NCBI GenBank assembly: GCA_958427975.1
Contig: CAUAEH010000057.1
Span: 1-12,192, forward strand
Length of the DNA: 12,192 nt
Origin: an uncultured Collinsella sp.
GTDB taxonomy: Bacteria > Actinomycetota > Coriobacteriia > Coriobacteriales > Coriobacteriaceae
Direction: 5' to 3'
In this document: one piece after another, positions 1 through 8,326 of the stretch
How the letters are laid out: each line of letters begins with the position of its first letter
Numbering within the stretch: the first letter of the stretch is position 1
Notes under the pieces: generated by a model
Databases searched by the model: none
Seen by the model: the letters and a program-made list of their open reading frames with translations, nothing else
Told to the model about the DNA's origin: nothing
Program-made: the position numbers and the translations under genes

Positions 1-980
<980 letters not shown>

Positions 981-1185
981 ATGTTGTTGTTCCTTATCTG
1001 CACGCGCAATGGGCACGGCATGCGGCCGCGCGGGCGTGCTTGGTAGTGCGCTAATACATACAAAAACGGGTGCGCACAGAGAGGACGTTGCTCAGCACGC
1101 TGGCGATCGCTTTGGCAGCCCTATCACGCGCCGTCCAGACGCAGCAGCTCTAAGCGATGGAGCAGATTCGCCGCCGGTTAGTATA
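981..1185 (-). promoter_or_regulatory. Probable promoter and long 5' leader of the helicase gene
   Basis: Read on the minus strand, a TATACT hexamer (plus 1180-1185) is a good -10 candidate. No convincing -35 lies at the usual distance. A start just downstream would give the helicase mRNA an untranslated leader of roughly 190 nt with GC-rich self-complementary stretches (around 1018-1040). Long leaders are common on cold-regulated DEAD-box helicase mRNAs, but that role is inference. No convincing gene lies in 981-1251. Confidence 0.3.
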
Positions 1186-1251
1186 CCCGTACTCCGTATG
1201 CCCCCACGTAAACCACAGATGACAAGGCGGACGAGGTGGGCCCGGCTGATT

Positions 1252-1389
1252 GTCTCGGTCTGTAACATCTACAGGGCGAATCTTCCTCTACGTGTTACAG
1301 ATCGAGACAAACGGTCGACACGGTTCACAAGCGTCTCAATCTGTAACAATTACCGAGTAAAATCGGTTCTAATTGTTATAGATCAAGAC
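1252..1389. repeat. Array of two 57-nt palindromic repeat units
   Basis: Units at 1252-1308 and 1333-1389 are separated by 24 nt. Unit 1 arms are GTCTCGGTCTGTAAC and GTTACAGATCGAGAC (one G-T wobble). Unit 2 arms are GTCTCAATCTGTAAC and GTTATAGATCAAGAC, more diverged. Each encloses a 27-nt core. In unit 2 the pairing continues through AATTA/TAATT and CCGA/TCGG to a GTAAAA loop. The array lies between the divergent helicase and FHA genes and belongs to the same family as the arrays at 4828, 10592 and 12018. Confidence 0.9.
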
Positions 1390-1430
1390 AGAGGGGGATT
1401 TCCGTCCAGTCCAAACCAAATCTCTCGGTC

Positions 1431-1461
1431 TTCCTGCAATTTCGAACATGTGGCCTATAAT
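1431..1461 (+). promoter_or_regulatory. Probable promoter of the FHA gene
   Basis: A perfect TATAAT (1456-1461) lies 107 bases before the GTG start at 1569. The -35 is weak: CTGCAA (1434-1439, 16-nt spacer) or TTCCTG (1431-1436, 19-nt spacer). It lies just downstream of the repeat array, so the array would not be in the FHA transcript if this promoter is used. Confidence 0.45.
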
Positions 1462-1568
1462 GTTGCTTTGGTTACGCTATCTATTGCGCAGCCATTTAAT
1501 ACGTCGCCCACCGGGGGCCATTAATTCCTATCGCCATATTGGCTAGGAAGCAATCAAAGGAGGTATCC

Positions 1569-2531
1569 GTGGCAGCAGAGACGCCTTGCTCGGTCCTCTA
1601 TAACGATATTCGCTCGTTCGGCGGTCTTAAACATCTCGAGATCGCCCGAATGCTCATCAATGGAAACTCTTATCTCGGCAGTACCCTGCTCGAGAAATGC
1701 TCTTCCAACCGCTCGTATCTCACCCGTTACATCGTCCATCGCAAGCCTGACCAGTGCGCGCCCTCCATCTACAGCGACTTTACCGTCACCACGCTCAACC
1801 TTTCCTCGGCAATCTGCAGCAAGCTCGGCGGCGGCGAGTCCGCCTATCGGGCAATCGCCGAGCACTATCGCGGTCCGGCCGCCAACGAAATGATGTCGGC
1901 TCTCACCAGCTACAAGCTGGACAGCCGCCTATATGCAAATGCCCTCAATCGCATCGACAACTTTGACGGCAATGCCGTGCGCGAGAAAAGCACGCTTTAC
2001 CTTATGCTCTTTGTGGCAACGGGGGCGCTCGCCGATCCCGTTCAGGGCGTGGCCACCGTCGAGCGCTTTTGCGACAGCAAGACGGGCGAGCACTTTGGCA
2101 CCACCGAAACTACCGTCGGACGTGGCTTTATGAGCAGCCTGGAGCAGCCGCGCACCGTCGCCCCCAACCTCGGTCTGCTCAGAACCCATGCCGACAACTG
2201 CGCCGACATGCAAATCCATCCCCTCACACGCGATCCGCACGGCACCGTGATTGGTTCTCTGCCCAAAACCTCGCCCAGCATCACCGATGTGGGCGCCGAC
2301 GCATCGCGCGAGCATCTTCGCATTTGGCTTGAGGGTGAGCACTGGTACGCCCAGGGCCTTGGATCGACCAACGGCACGGTGCTCGAATCGGGCGCGCGCG
2401 ACGGCGATATTGTGATTGAGCCGCCGCGCGACCAACGCGAGCCCGGCAAGATCTATCCCCCCGTGGAAATCGCCAACAGCGACAGACTTCATTTGGGTCT
2501 CTATACGACATTCCTTGTCATTGTGGACTAG
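1569..2531 (+). CDS. FHA-domain protein paired with a Ser/Thr kinase
   Basis: 320 aa from GTG at 1569, chosen because AAAGGAGGT (1556-1564) sits directly upstream; a TTG at 1539 would start before that site. The C-terminal third (about 215-320) is a forkhead-associated domain: TVIGS (226-230, Ser in place of the usual Arg of IGR), SREH (246-249) and STNGT (266-270), the phosphothreonine-binding signature. Residues 1-210 are not recognised; they are cysteine-containing and probably helical, with no signal peptide or membrane segment, so the protein should be cytoplasmic. The next gene, 171 bases on, encodes a Hanks-type kinase. FHA proteins beside such kinases commonly bind their phosphorylated form or substrates, so a reader or adaptor role is a reasonable inference. 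The substrate pathway is unknown. Confidence 0.88.
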   Translation: MAAETPCSVLYNDIRSFGGLKHLEIARMLINGNSYLGSTLLEKCSSNRSYLTRYIVHRKPDQCAPSIYSDFTVTTLNLSSAICSKLGGGESAYRAIAEHYRGPAANEMMSALTSYKLDSRLYANALNRIDNFDGNAVREKSTLYLMLFVATGALADPVQGVATVERFCDSKTGEHFGTTETTVGRGFMSSLEQPRTVAPNLGLLRTHADNCADMQIHPLTRDPHGTVIGSLPKTSPSITDVGADASREHLRIWLEGEHWYAQGLGSTNGTVLESGARDGDIVIEPPRDQREPGKIYPPVEIANSDRLHLGLYTTFLVIVD

Positions 2532-2534
2532 CGC

Positions 2535-2571
2535 GGACGGCGATCGAAAGACGGTCGCCGTCCGTCTTTCG
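2535..2571 (+). terminator. Overlapping dyads after the FHA gene (terminator or attenuator)
   Basis: Two mutually exclusive stems start 4 nt after the stop codon. Stem 1 is GGACGGCGA (2535-2543) with TCGCCGTCC (2555-2563). Stem 2 is CGAAAGACGG (2545-2554) with CCGTCTTTCG (2562-2571), a 10-bp stem with a 7-nt loop. The downstream strand is pyrimidine-rich (GTCTTCTACCTTCTG) but has no clean T run, so full termination is uncertain. Confidence 0.55.
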
Positions 2572-2609
2572 TCTTCTACCTTCTGCGTCGTAAACGACAA
2601 TGCACAGCG

Positions 2610-2670
2610 GTATACGTGGGCAGTGCGGCTATCATGGTACTTTACCGATATCCGCACTGCTCACGTATAC
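2610..2670. promoter_or_regulatory. 19-bp inverted repeat upstream of the kinase gene
   Basis: GTATACGTGGGCAGTGCGG (2610-2628) is complementary to CCGCACTGCTCACGTATAC (2652-2670) except for one G-T wobble, with a 23-nt loop. It ends 32 nt before the kinase start. A TATCAT hexamer (2630-2635) in the loop resembles a -10 box, so the arms could flank a kinase promoter; no good -35 is visible. It could be an operator, an mRNA hairpin, or a second terminator for the FHA gene. Confidence 0.6.
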
Positions 2671-2702
2671 GTGCGGCAACCCATGCCAGACAAAGGAACG
2701 CC

Positions 2703-4787
2703 ATGGATACTACCGATAGCGCCTATGGCGACAAACTCATCCGTCTCGATACGTTCGATACCGCCGTGGCGGTCGACCCCAGCGCCGAGGACGACGCCAA
2801 GCGTCGGTTTATGACGCTTATTCTCCAGACGGCCCACCGCAACAACGGCAACATCGGGCACGTGCTGCGCGCGACCAACACGAGCGGCGAGGTCTTTGCC
2901 GTCAAGCTACTCAAGGACAACGCCATCCTTTCCGGCCAAGCCCCCGACCGCTCCGCCGAGCAATCGGCAGCGCACCTGGCCAACACCGCTGCGCTGTTCG
3001 AGGAGTACCGTCATCTGTGTACCGTCTCGCACCTGCGCGGATTTCTGCGCGTCTATGGCTACGGATCGTGCGAGGATGACCCGCTCATCCTCATGGAGTG
3101 GGTCGAGGGCACCTCGCTCAAGCAGGCGCTGCCCCTGCTTCCGCACGACGCCTCGGGCGGGCTGACCACCCAGATGGTCGCCGCCGTCGGAAACGCCGTG
3201 CTTCGTGCGCTCTTGATGACCCAAGGCCTCGTGAATCCGGTCATCCATCGCGACCTGTCGCCTGCCAATATCATGTTCCGCACCACTAGCCGAACGCTCG
3301 AGCAGCAGATTGCTGATTGTTCCTTTGACCCCTGCCTCATCGACATGGGCTCCGCGACCATGGCTCTCGGCGACGACACGATCACCCGGCGCGCCGACAT
3401 CTGGCGTTTTGCCACGCCCGCATACGCCGCGCCCGAGATGCTCACGCAGGATATCGAAGGCATCGCGGCCCTTCGCCGTTCGCCGGCAATCGACGTCTAT
3501 GCGCTTTCGAGCATTTTGTACCAGCTCTACAGCGGTCGCAAACCGTTTGACTTTGAGTCGACGGACGCCGCTGCAACCGGCTCGTTCTATCTCGTAAAGA
3601 CCAAGACCAAGCCGGCACCGCTCGAGCCGCGCTGCGAGAGCGATGAAGCGCTCGTCCAAATCATCATGAAGGGTCTCTCAGTCGAGCAGTGCGATCGTCC
3701 CACCGAGCAGCAGATGCTCGAGGTGCTCTCGGCATACCTCACCGATGCCGAATCCGAGGGCCGCGAGGGCGCGGGCAGTGACGCCGCAATCGACATCGAC
3801 TCCGGTACGCACCTTAAGGTCGACGTCGCCGGCGAGCGCGCGCGAGAGATCCTGGAGCAGGCCCGGCACGATGCCATGACCCGCCGCCGGTTTATTATCG
3901 GTGGCGTCGTTGCAGCCGTTGCGGGGCTCAGCGTCATTGGGGCGGCGACCCATGGCTTCGGCATCCCCGACTACCTGGACGGCATCCGCGGTTCGCTTGA
4001 CGACTACACCTGGGATCAGCTGCAGGAGATTTCGCTCAAGATTAAGGCCGCCGAGACCCGTAGCGAGGCACGCGAGATTGCCAAGCGCTATCACCTGCTC
4101 GATGCCGATGGGCATATCCCCTATCCGTGTACCAAACGTGTCACGCTCACCAACGGGCTGCAGGTTGGCGCACAGCTTGTGGGCATCCGCCACGACGAGC
4201 TTCTGGACGGGACGGGCAAGGCCGGACTGACGTTTATGTTCGATGCCGGCATTGCCGAACGCGACGCCGCGGCCCAACCGCTGAGCGCCGGCTGGGCAGA
4301 TTGCGAGCTGCGGGAATGGCTCGACAGCGACGGCCTTAAGCTGCTGCCCAACGAGCTGCGCGCACTCATCAAATCTGTCAAAAAGATCTCGAATAACGTT
4401 GGCGCCGCCAGAAGCGCATCGTGTCTGAGCGAGCTGCCCGCGACCCTTTGGCTTCCCGCCATGGTCGAGCTCTGCGGCAATCAGCCACCCGAGTCATTTA
4501 CCGGGAACTTTCACTACCTGGCAGATATCTACAACGGCGAGGGCAAGGAGTATCAGCTCTTCCGCGAGCTCAAGGTAAGTCCGTATACCACGAACGAGAT
4601 GTTGGTTCGCCAGTGGAAGGGCAAGGACGCCTGTTGGTGGGAACGAACGGCGAGCCCCGACACATCGGAGAGCGAAGGCACGCTCTACATGAACCGCGTG
4701 GGGCACGACGGCGACGTCTTTACGTACGCCACGCCTGCGGACAACCCCAAGAAGCGGACCTGCGTGATTCCTGGATTCTGTATCTAG
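2703..4787 (+). CDS. Membrane Ser/Thr protein kinase with C-terminal DUF6273-like domain
   Basis: 694 aa from ATG 2703, preceded by AAAGGA (2692-2697) with a 5-nt spacer; 29 in-frame upstream codons cross the dyad and are excluded. Kinase domain about 40-346: glycine loop GNIGHV (49-54), FAVK lysine K68, catalytic HRDLSPAN (182-189, Ser in place of the usual Lys of HRDLKP), DMG metal site (D214), APE (243-245) and DVYALSSILYQLYSGRKPF (264-282). A charged linker leads to TRRR (393-396) and one membrane segment (about 397-420), predicting an intracellular kinase and an extracytoplasmic C-terminus. Residues about 475-694 resemble DUF6273 (the WWERT...VIPGF ending mirrors the family's W-LRS...GVRPAF pattern), in place of the PASTA repeats of PknB/PrkC. 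It probably pairs with the FHA protein. Kinase identity is very secure; the DUF6273 assignment is likely; the ligand is unknown. Confidence 0.92.
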   Translation: MDTTDSAYGDKLIRLDTFDTAVAVDPSAEDDAKRRFMTLILQTAHRNNGNIGHVLRATNTSGEVFAVKLLKDNAILSGQAPDRSAEQSAAHLANTAALFEEYRHLCTVSHLRGFLRVYGYGSCEDDPLILMEWVEGTSLKQALPLLPHDASGGLTTQMVAAVGNAVLRALLMTQGLVNPVIHRDLSPANIMFRTTSRTLEQQIADCSFDPCLIDMGSATMALGDDTITRRADIWRFATPAYAAPEMLTQDIEGIAALRRSPAIDVYALSSILYQLYSGRKPFDFESTDAAATGSFYLVKTKTKPAPLEPRCESDEALVQIIMKGLSVEQCDRPTEQQMLEVLSAYLTDAESEGREGAGSDAAIDIDSGTHLKVDVAGERAREILEQARHDAMTRRRFIIGGVVAAVAGLSVIGAATHGFGIPDYLDGIRGSLDDYTWDQLQEISLKIKAAETRSEAREIAKRYHLLDADGHIPYPCTKRVTLTNGLQVGAQLVGIRHDELLDGTGKAGLTFMFDAGIAERDAAAQPLSAGWADCELREWLDSDGLKLLPNELRALIKSVKKISNNVGAARSASCLSELPATLWLPAMVELCGNQPPESFTGNFHYLADIYNGEGKEYQLFRELKVSPYTTNEMLVRQWKGKDACWWERTASPDTSESEGTLYMNRVGHDGDVFTYATPADNPKKRTCVIPGFCI

Positions 4788-4827
4788 AGGGCGGTGGACT
4801 GCGGCAGGGCTTCCGGCCCCAGCGTTT

Positions 4828-5044
4828 GTCTCGATCTATAACATCTACTCGGTAAAAACAGGTCTAGTTGTTACAGATTGAGATATTGAGTCATCGTCTG
4901 ACGGTTTGTCTCAATCTGTAACAGTAACCCTGCAAAATCGGCTCCAGATGTTACAGATTGAGACATTAAGTTTTTTGCTGAGGGCTCGTCTCGATCTGTA
5001 ACAGTTACTCGGCAAAATCAGGCCTAGATGTTACAGATTGAGAC
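4828..5044. repeat. Array of three 57-nt palindromic repeat units, 80-bp period
   Basis: Units at 4828-4884, 4908-4964 and 4988-5044 are separated by exactly 23 nt each (4885-4907, 4965-4987), and the two spacers differ in sequence. Arms follow GTCTCRATCTGTAAC / GTTACAGATTGAGAY; the second unit pairs perfectly. Cores carry an A run (GTAAAAACAGG, GCAAAATCGG, GCAAAATCAGG). The array begins 41 nt after the kinase stop codon and sits between two plus-strand genes. Confidence 0.93.
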
Positions 5045-5080
5045 GAAGGGCGGGGATGGTGCACCAACCCGGCACCCACC

Positions 5081-5092
5081 CTCATCTGTAAC
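5081..5092. repeat. Degenerate half-arm of the same repeat family
   Basis: CTCATCTGTAAC matches the inner part of the left arm, but no partner arm follows. It lies 36 nt past the third unit and just before the copA promoter, and looks like the decayed remnant of a fourth unit. Confidence 0.45.
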
Positions 5093-5112
5093 GAAATGTC
5101 ATACATTTCCTT

Positions 5113-5149
5113 TTGTACTGGACACCCCCAGGGGGTATGGGTGTATAGT
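5113..5149 (+). promoter_or_regulatory. copA promoter with probable CsoR operator
   Basis: A GC-rich dyad, ACCCCC-A-GGGGGT (5124-5136), resembles CsoR-family operators. It lies between TGGACA (5119-5124) and TATAGT (5144-5149), which would give a long 19-nt spacer; an alternative is TTGTAC (5113-5118) with TATGGG (5136-5141) at 17 nt. Either way, repressor bound at the dyad would block polymerase. Copper-loaded CsoR (gene at 8044) would release it. Confidence 0.65.
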
Positions 5150-5196
5150 ATCGGCAGGTTAACAATTCAAACACCGAACTACAGAAAGGAGAAGCC

Positions 5197-7539
5197 ATGG
5201 CTCAAGATAAGTTTGACGTGGACGGCATGACGTGCGCCGCCTGCCAGGCGCATGTGGACCGCGCCGTGAGCAAGCTCGACGGCGTCCAAAGCGTCGCCGT
5301 CAACCTGCTCGCCGGCTCCATGTTGGTGGACTATGACCCCGCGCAGGTCTCCCCCGACGATATCTGCACTGCCGTCGACCGCGCGGGCTATTCGGCCTCG
5401 CCCGTCAGCGCGAACACCGATGCCGCCAGCTCAAGCGGCAGCGCGCAAGCCAGGTCCGGCGCCACCCATATGGAGTCGCCCACCAAAAAGCTAGAGGCCA
5501 CTGCCTCCGCTATGCGCACCCGTCTCATCATCTCAATCATCTTTCTCATTCCGCTGTTCTACATAGGCATGGGACACATGCTCGGCTGGCCGCTGCCCAG
5601 CGTCTTCACCGACCACACCCACAGCATGACGTTGGCGCTCACCGAGCTCGTCTTGCTCATCCCCATCGTCTACGTCAACGACGCGTACTTTATCAACGGC
5701 TTCAAGTCGCTCGTGCACGGCGCACCCACCATGGACGCTCTCATCGCCGTCGGTGCCACCGCGTCGATCGCCTGGACGCTCTACGCTATGTTCATCATGG
5801 CCGACCAGCTGGCCACAGGTCAGGTCCACGAGGCCATGATGACGAGCATGGACAACCTGTATTTTGAGAGTGCCGGCACCATTCTGTCGCTCGTCACCGT
5901 GGGCAAGTACCTCGAGACGCGCAGCAAGTCCAAGACCGGCGGCGCTATCGAAGCCCTCATCGACTTGGCACCCAAGACCGCGACCGTCGTTGCCGATGAC
6001 GGCACCGAGACCACCGTCGACGTCGACAGCATCCTACCCGGCCAGGTGCTGCGCGTGCGCCCCGGCGAGTCCATCCCCGTCGATGGCGTGGTGCTCGAGG
6101 GCAGCTCGGCCGTGGACGAGAGTGCGCTCACCGGCGAGTCCATCCCCGTGGAAAAGACCGCCGGCGACACCGTCAACGCCGCCACCGTCAACCGCACCGG
6201 TTCGTTTACCTTCCGCGCCACGCGCGTGGGTGCCGACACGTCGCTCGCCAAGATTATCCAGCTCGTCGAGGACGCCAACGCCACCAAGGCGCCCATCGCC
6301 CGCATGGCCGACAAGGTCGCCGGTGTGTTTGTGCCCGTGGTGTTCGTGATCTCGGGCGTGACCTTTGCGGTGTGGATGGCACTGACCGGCAGCATGAACG
6401 AGGCGCTCACCTCCGCCGTGGCCGTACTGGTGATCAGCTGTCCGTGCGCATTGGGCTTGGCCACGCCCGTCGCCATTATGGTGGGCACCGGCAAGGGCGC
6501 CGAGATGGGCATTCTGTTTAAGAGCGCCGAGGCGCTGGAGAACCTGCGCAGTGTGGGCACCGTGGTGCTCGATAAGACGGGCACGGTCACCCGCGGCAAG
6601 CCAGCCGTGACCGATATCGTTGTAGCCACGCGCACTGACGGCTCGCCCGCCATGAGCGAAAAGGCGCTGCTCAAGCTGGCTGCCGCGCTGGAGCGCTCGA
6701 GCGAGCATCCGCTAGCCGAGGCGATTATGGCCGAATGCGAGGCGCGCGGAATTGTCGCGCGCATGGTCGAGGACTTTGCCGCCGTGCCCGGTCGTGGCGT
6801 GACGGCACGCGAAGGGCAAAACGCCATTGCCGCTGGTAACGTGCGCCTGATGGAAGAGCTGGGCGCAAAGGTGCCCGCCGGCCTTGCCGAACAGTTCGCC
6901 GCCGAGGGCAAGACGCCACTGTTCTTTGCCAAGAACGGCGAGCTCGTCGGCACCATCGCCGTGGCCGACGAGGTCAAAGAGACGAGCGCCGAGGCCATCG
7001 CCGCGCTCCGCAAGCTCGGCGTCGACGTGCACATGCTCACCGGCGACAACCGCGTGACGGCCGAAGCAATCGCCCGCCGTGTGGGACTGAACAGCAAGCA
7101 GGTCATCGCCGACGTCCTCCCCGCCGACAAGGAGCGCCACGTGCGCGAGCTGCAGAATGCGGGCAGCATGGTCGCCATGGTGGGCGACGGCATCAACGAC
7201 TCCCCCGCCCTGGCGCGCGCCGACGTGGGCCTTGCGATCGGCACCGGCGCCGATATCGCCAAAGAAGGGGCAGATGTGGTGCTCATGCGCAGCGACCTCA
7301 TGGACGTCGCCCGCGCCATCGAGCTTTCGCGCGCCACGATTCGCAACATCAAGCAGGACCTGTTCTGGGCGCTGTTCTACAACGGCATCGGCATTCCGCT
7401 CGCCGCGGGCGTGTTCTTCCCCCTCACCGGTTGGCAACTCTCGCCGATGTTTGGCGCCGCGGCCATGAGCCTGTCGAGCGTCTGCGTCGTAAGCAATGCG
7501 CTGCGCCTGAAATCCTTTAAGCCTAAAGTGGCAAAATAG
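5197..7539 (+). CDS. copA: Copper-exporting P1B-type ATPase CopA
   Basis: 780 aa, ATG 5197, with an AAAGGAGAA ribosome site just upstream. It pumps Cu(I) out of the cytoplasm using ATP. One N-terminal HMA domain carries GMTCAAC (10-16), followed by an Ala/Ser-rich linker (about 70-100). Further motifs: actuator TGES (312-315), CPC in the membrane (415-417), phosphorylation site DKTGT (459-463), HP (504-505), TGDN (615-618) and GDGIND (663-668). TM7 YN (728-729) and TM8 MSLSS (757-761) complete the P1B-1 Cu(I) set together with CPC. Eight membrane segments are expected. Length and motifs are complete, with no sign of damage. It heads the copper cluster, 147 bases before copZ, and has a CsoR-like operator in its promoter. 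Ag(I) is a possible second substrate. Confidence 0.97.
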   Translation: MAQDKFDVDGMTCAACQAHVDRAVSKLDGVQSVAVNLLAGSMLVDYDPAQVSPDDICTAVDRAGYSASPVSANTDAASSSGSAQARSGATHMESPTKKLEATASAMRTRLIISIIFLIPLFYIGMGHMLGWPLPSVFTDHTHSMTLALTELVLLIPIVYVNDAYFINGFKSLVHGAPTMDALIAVGATASIAWTLYAMFIMADQLATGQVHEAMMTSMDNLYFESAGTILSLVTVGKYLETRSKSKTGGAIEALIDLAPKTATVVADDGTETTVDVDSILPGQVLRVRPGESIPVDGVVLEGSSAVDESALTGESIPVEKTAGDTVNAATVNRTGSFTFRATRVGADTSLAKIIQLVEDANATKAPIARMADKVAGVFVPVVFVISGVTFAVWMALTGSMNEALTSAVAVLVISCPCALGLATPVAIMVGTGKGAEMGILFKSAEALENLRSVGTVVLDKTGTVTRGKPAVTDIVVATRTDGSPAMSEKALLKLAAALERSSEHPLAEAIMAECEARGIVARMVEDFAAVPGRGVTAREGQNAIAAGNVRLMEELGAKVPAGLAEQFAAEGKTPLFFAKNGELVGTIAVADEVKETSAEAIAALRKLGVDVHMLTGDNRVTAEAIARRVGLNSKQVIADVLPADKERHVRELQNAGSMVAMVGDGINDSPALARADVGLAIGTGADIAKEGADVVLMRSDLMDVARAIELSRATIRNIKQDLFWALFYNGIGIPLAAGVFFPLTGWQLSPMFGAAAMSLSSVCVVSNALRLKSFKPKVAK

Positions 7540-7585
7540 GCTCACCATTAAGTCCATTTAGAACGGGTTTTCCAGATGCCCGAGA

Positions 7586-7667
7586 TTGACCTGAAAGAGG
7601 AGCGACGCGTACTTTGATACGCGAGCGACGGCTTGAAGGTCAAGGTCGGGTGCCTGGGAAAGCCGAC
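7586..7667 (+). promoter_or_regulatory. Structured leader ahead of copZ
   Basis: The copA-copZ gap (7540-7686) contains nested complementary segments: TTGACCT (7586-7592) with AGGTCAA (7637-7643) encloses the hairpin CGCGTA-CTTTGA-TACGCG (7606-7623), followed by GTCGG (7645-7649) with CCGAC (7663-7667), 6 nt before the ribosome site at 7674-7680. AGCGACG occurs twice (7601-7607, 7624-7630). It could be a regulatory RNA, an mRNA processing site setting copZ level, or partial termination. I do not recognise a known riboswitch. Confidence 0.4.
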
Positions 7668-7686
7668 GCAACAGAGAGGAATACCT

Positions 7687-7908
7687 ATGCGATACACAAT
7701 CAAGACTTCCGGCCTCATGTGCGGCCACTGCGATGCCACCGTCGAGACTGCGCTGCTCAACGTTGCCGGCGTGACCGACGCCGACGCCGATCACGAGACC
7801 CAGACCGTCCAGGTGGAGTGCGCCGACACCGTGACCGCCGAGCAGCTCGCCGCCGCCGTCGAGGCCGCGGGCGAGAAATTCCACGCCCTATCCGTGACCG
7901 CAGCGTAG
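7687..7908 (+). CDS. copZ: Copper chaperone, single HMA domain (CopZ-like)
   Basis: 73 aa. ATG 7687 is chosen because GAGAGGA (7674-7680) lies 6 nt upstream; an in-frame start at 7633 would precede that site. The whole protein is one heavy-metal-associated domain of the usual 65-75 residue size. The metal loop reads GLMCGHC (9-15), so C12 and C15 bind Cu(I). The canonical loop is GMTCxxC, so Leu-Met replaces Met-Thr, and a His sits between the cysteines. Such chaperones buffer cytoplasmic Cu(I) and pass it to CopA or to the CsoR repressor; both genes are adjacent. Another soft metal is possible but less likely here. Confidence 0.9.
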   Translation: MRYTIKTSGLMCGHCDATVETALLNVAGVTDADADHETQTVQVECADTVTAEQLAAAVEAAGEKFHALSVTAA

Positions 7909-7934
7909 CAGACACCGTCTACTCAATCCTCAGA

Positions 7935-8001
7935 AGTTGCGGTGAAATAGTTCCTGTTTTAGCGCTTCAAGCCTGCAAACAAGAACTATTTCACCGCAAC
8001 T
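7935..8001. repeat. 25-bp inverted repeat between copZ and csoR
   Basis: Arms 7935-7959 and 7977-8001 pair over 25 bp with a single C-A mismatch; the outer 19 bp (AGTTGCGGTGAAATAGTTC / its exact complement) are perfect. The loop is 17 nt. No T run follows the downstream arm, so it is not a standard intrinsic terminator. It could be a palindromic repeat element, or a stem that limits read-through or stabilises the copA-copZ mRNA. Confidence 0.8.
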
Positions 8002-8043
8002 GACGGGGGCATCCGGAAGATCGACCAGAAACGAGGACCCGCC

Positions 8044-8316
8044 ATGATGGCAGACCATAAATCGGTGACCCGCATGCTCAAGACGGCACGCGGCCAGATC
8101 GACGGCATCCTACGGATGGTCGAAGAGGACCGTTACTGCGTCGACATCTCCACGCAGCTCATGGCAACACAGGCGCTCCTCGCGCGCATCAACGCCGACG
8201 TGCTCAAGGCGCATATCGAGGGCTGCGTGACTTCGGCAATCGAATCGGGCGACGAGGACCTCAAAGCCGCCAAGCTCGCCGAGATCGAACGCGTCGTCGA
8301 CAAGCTCTCCAAGTAA
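8044..8316 (+). CDS. csoR: CsoR-family copper-sensing transcriptional repressor
   Basis: 90 aa, ATG 8044 with GAGGA (8033-8037) 6 nt upstream; the next codon is also ATG. All-helical DUF156/CsoR fold: VTRMLKTARGQIDGILRMVE (8-27) is the conserved DNA-contacting first helix. C32, H57 and C61 form the Cys-His-Cys triad that binds Cu(I) in CsoR, distinguishing it from FrmR or RcnR. Apo-CsoR represses and Cu(I) binding releases DNA. Its likely target is the dyad at 5124-5136 ahead of copA, so it would control its own cluster if co-transcribed. A hairpin and 135 bases separate it from copZ, so partial independence is possible. Confidence 0.94.
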   Translation: MMADHKSVTRMLKTARGQIDGILRMVEEDRYCVDISTQLMATQALLARINADVLKAHIEGCVTSAIESGDEDLKAAKLAEIERVVDKLSK

Positions 8317-8326
8317 TTGGGGCATT

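Noticed and set aside
4828..5044. CRISPR array
   Set aside because: The periodic pattern is a palindrome-core-palindrome unit with variable cores, only three units occur, two spacers are shared between other arrays, and no cas gene is present.
5820..7352. 510-codon minus-strand frame inside copA
   Set aside because: Antisense shadow of a clearly coding GC-rich gene; serine/alanine-rich with no domain. The same applies to long plus-strand frames opposite the amidohydrolase (9016-10464) and opposite the nuclease gene (10906-12012).
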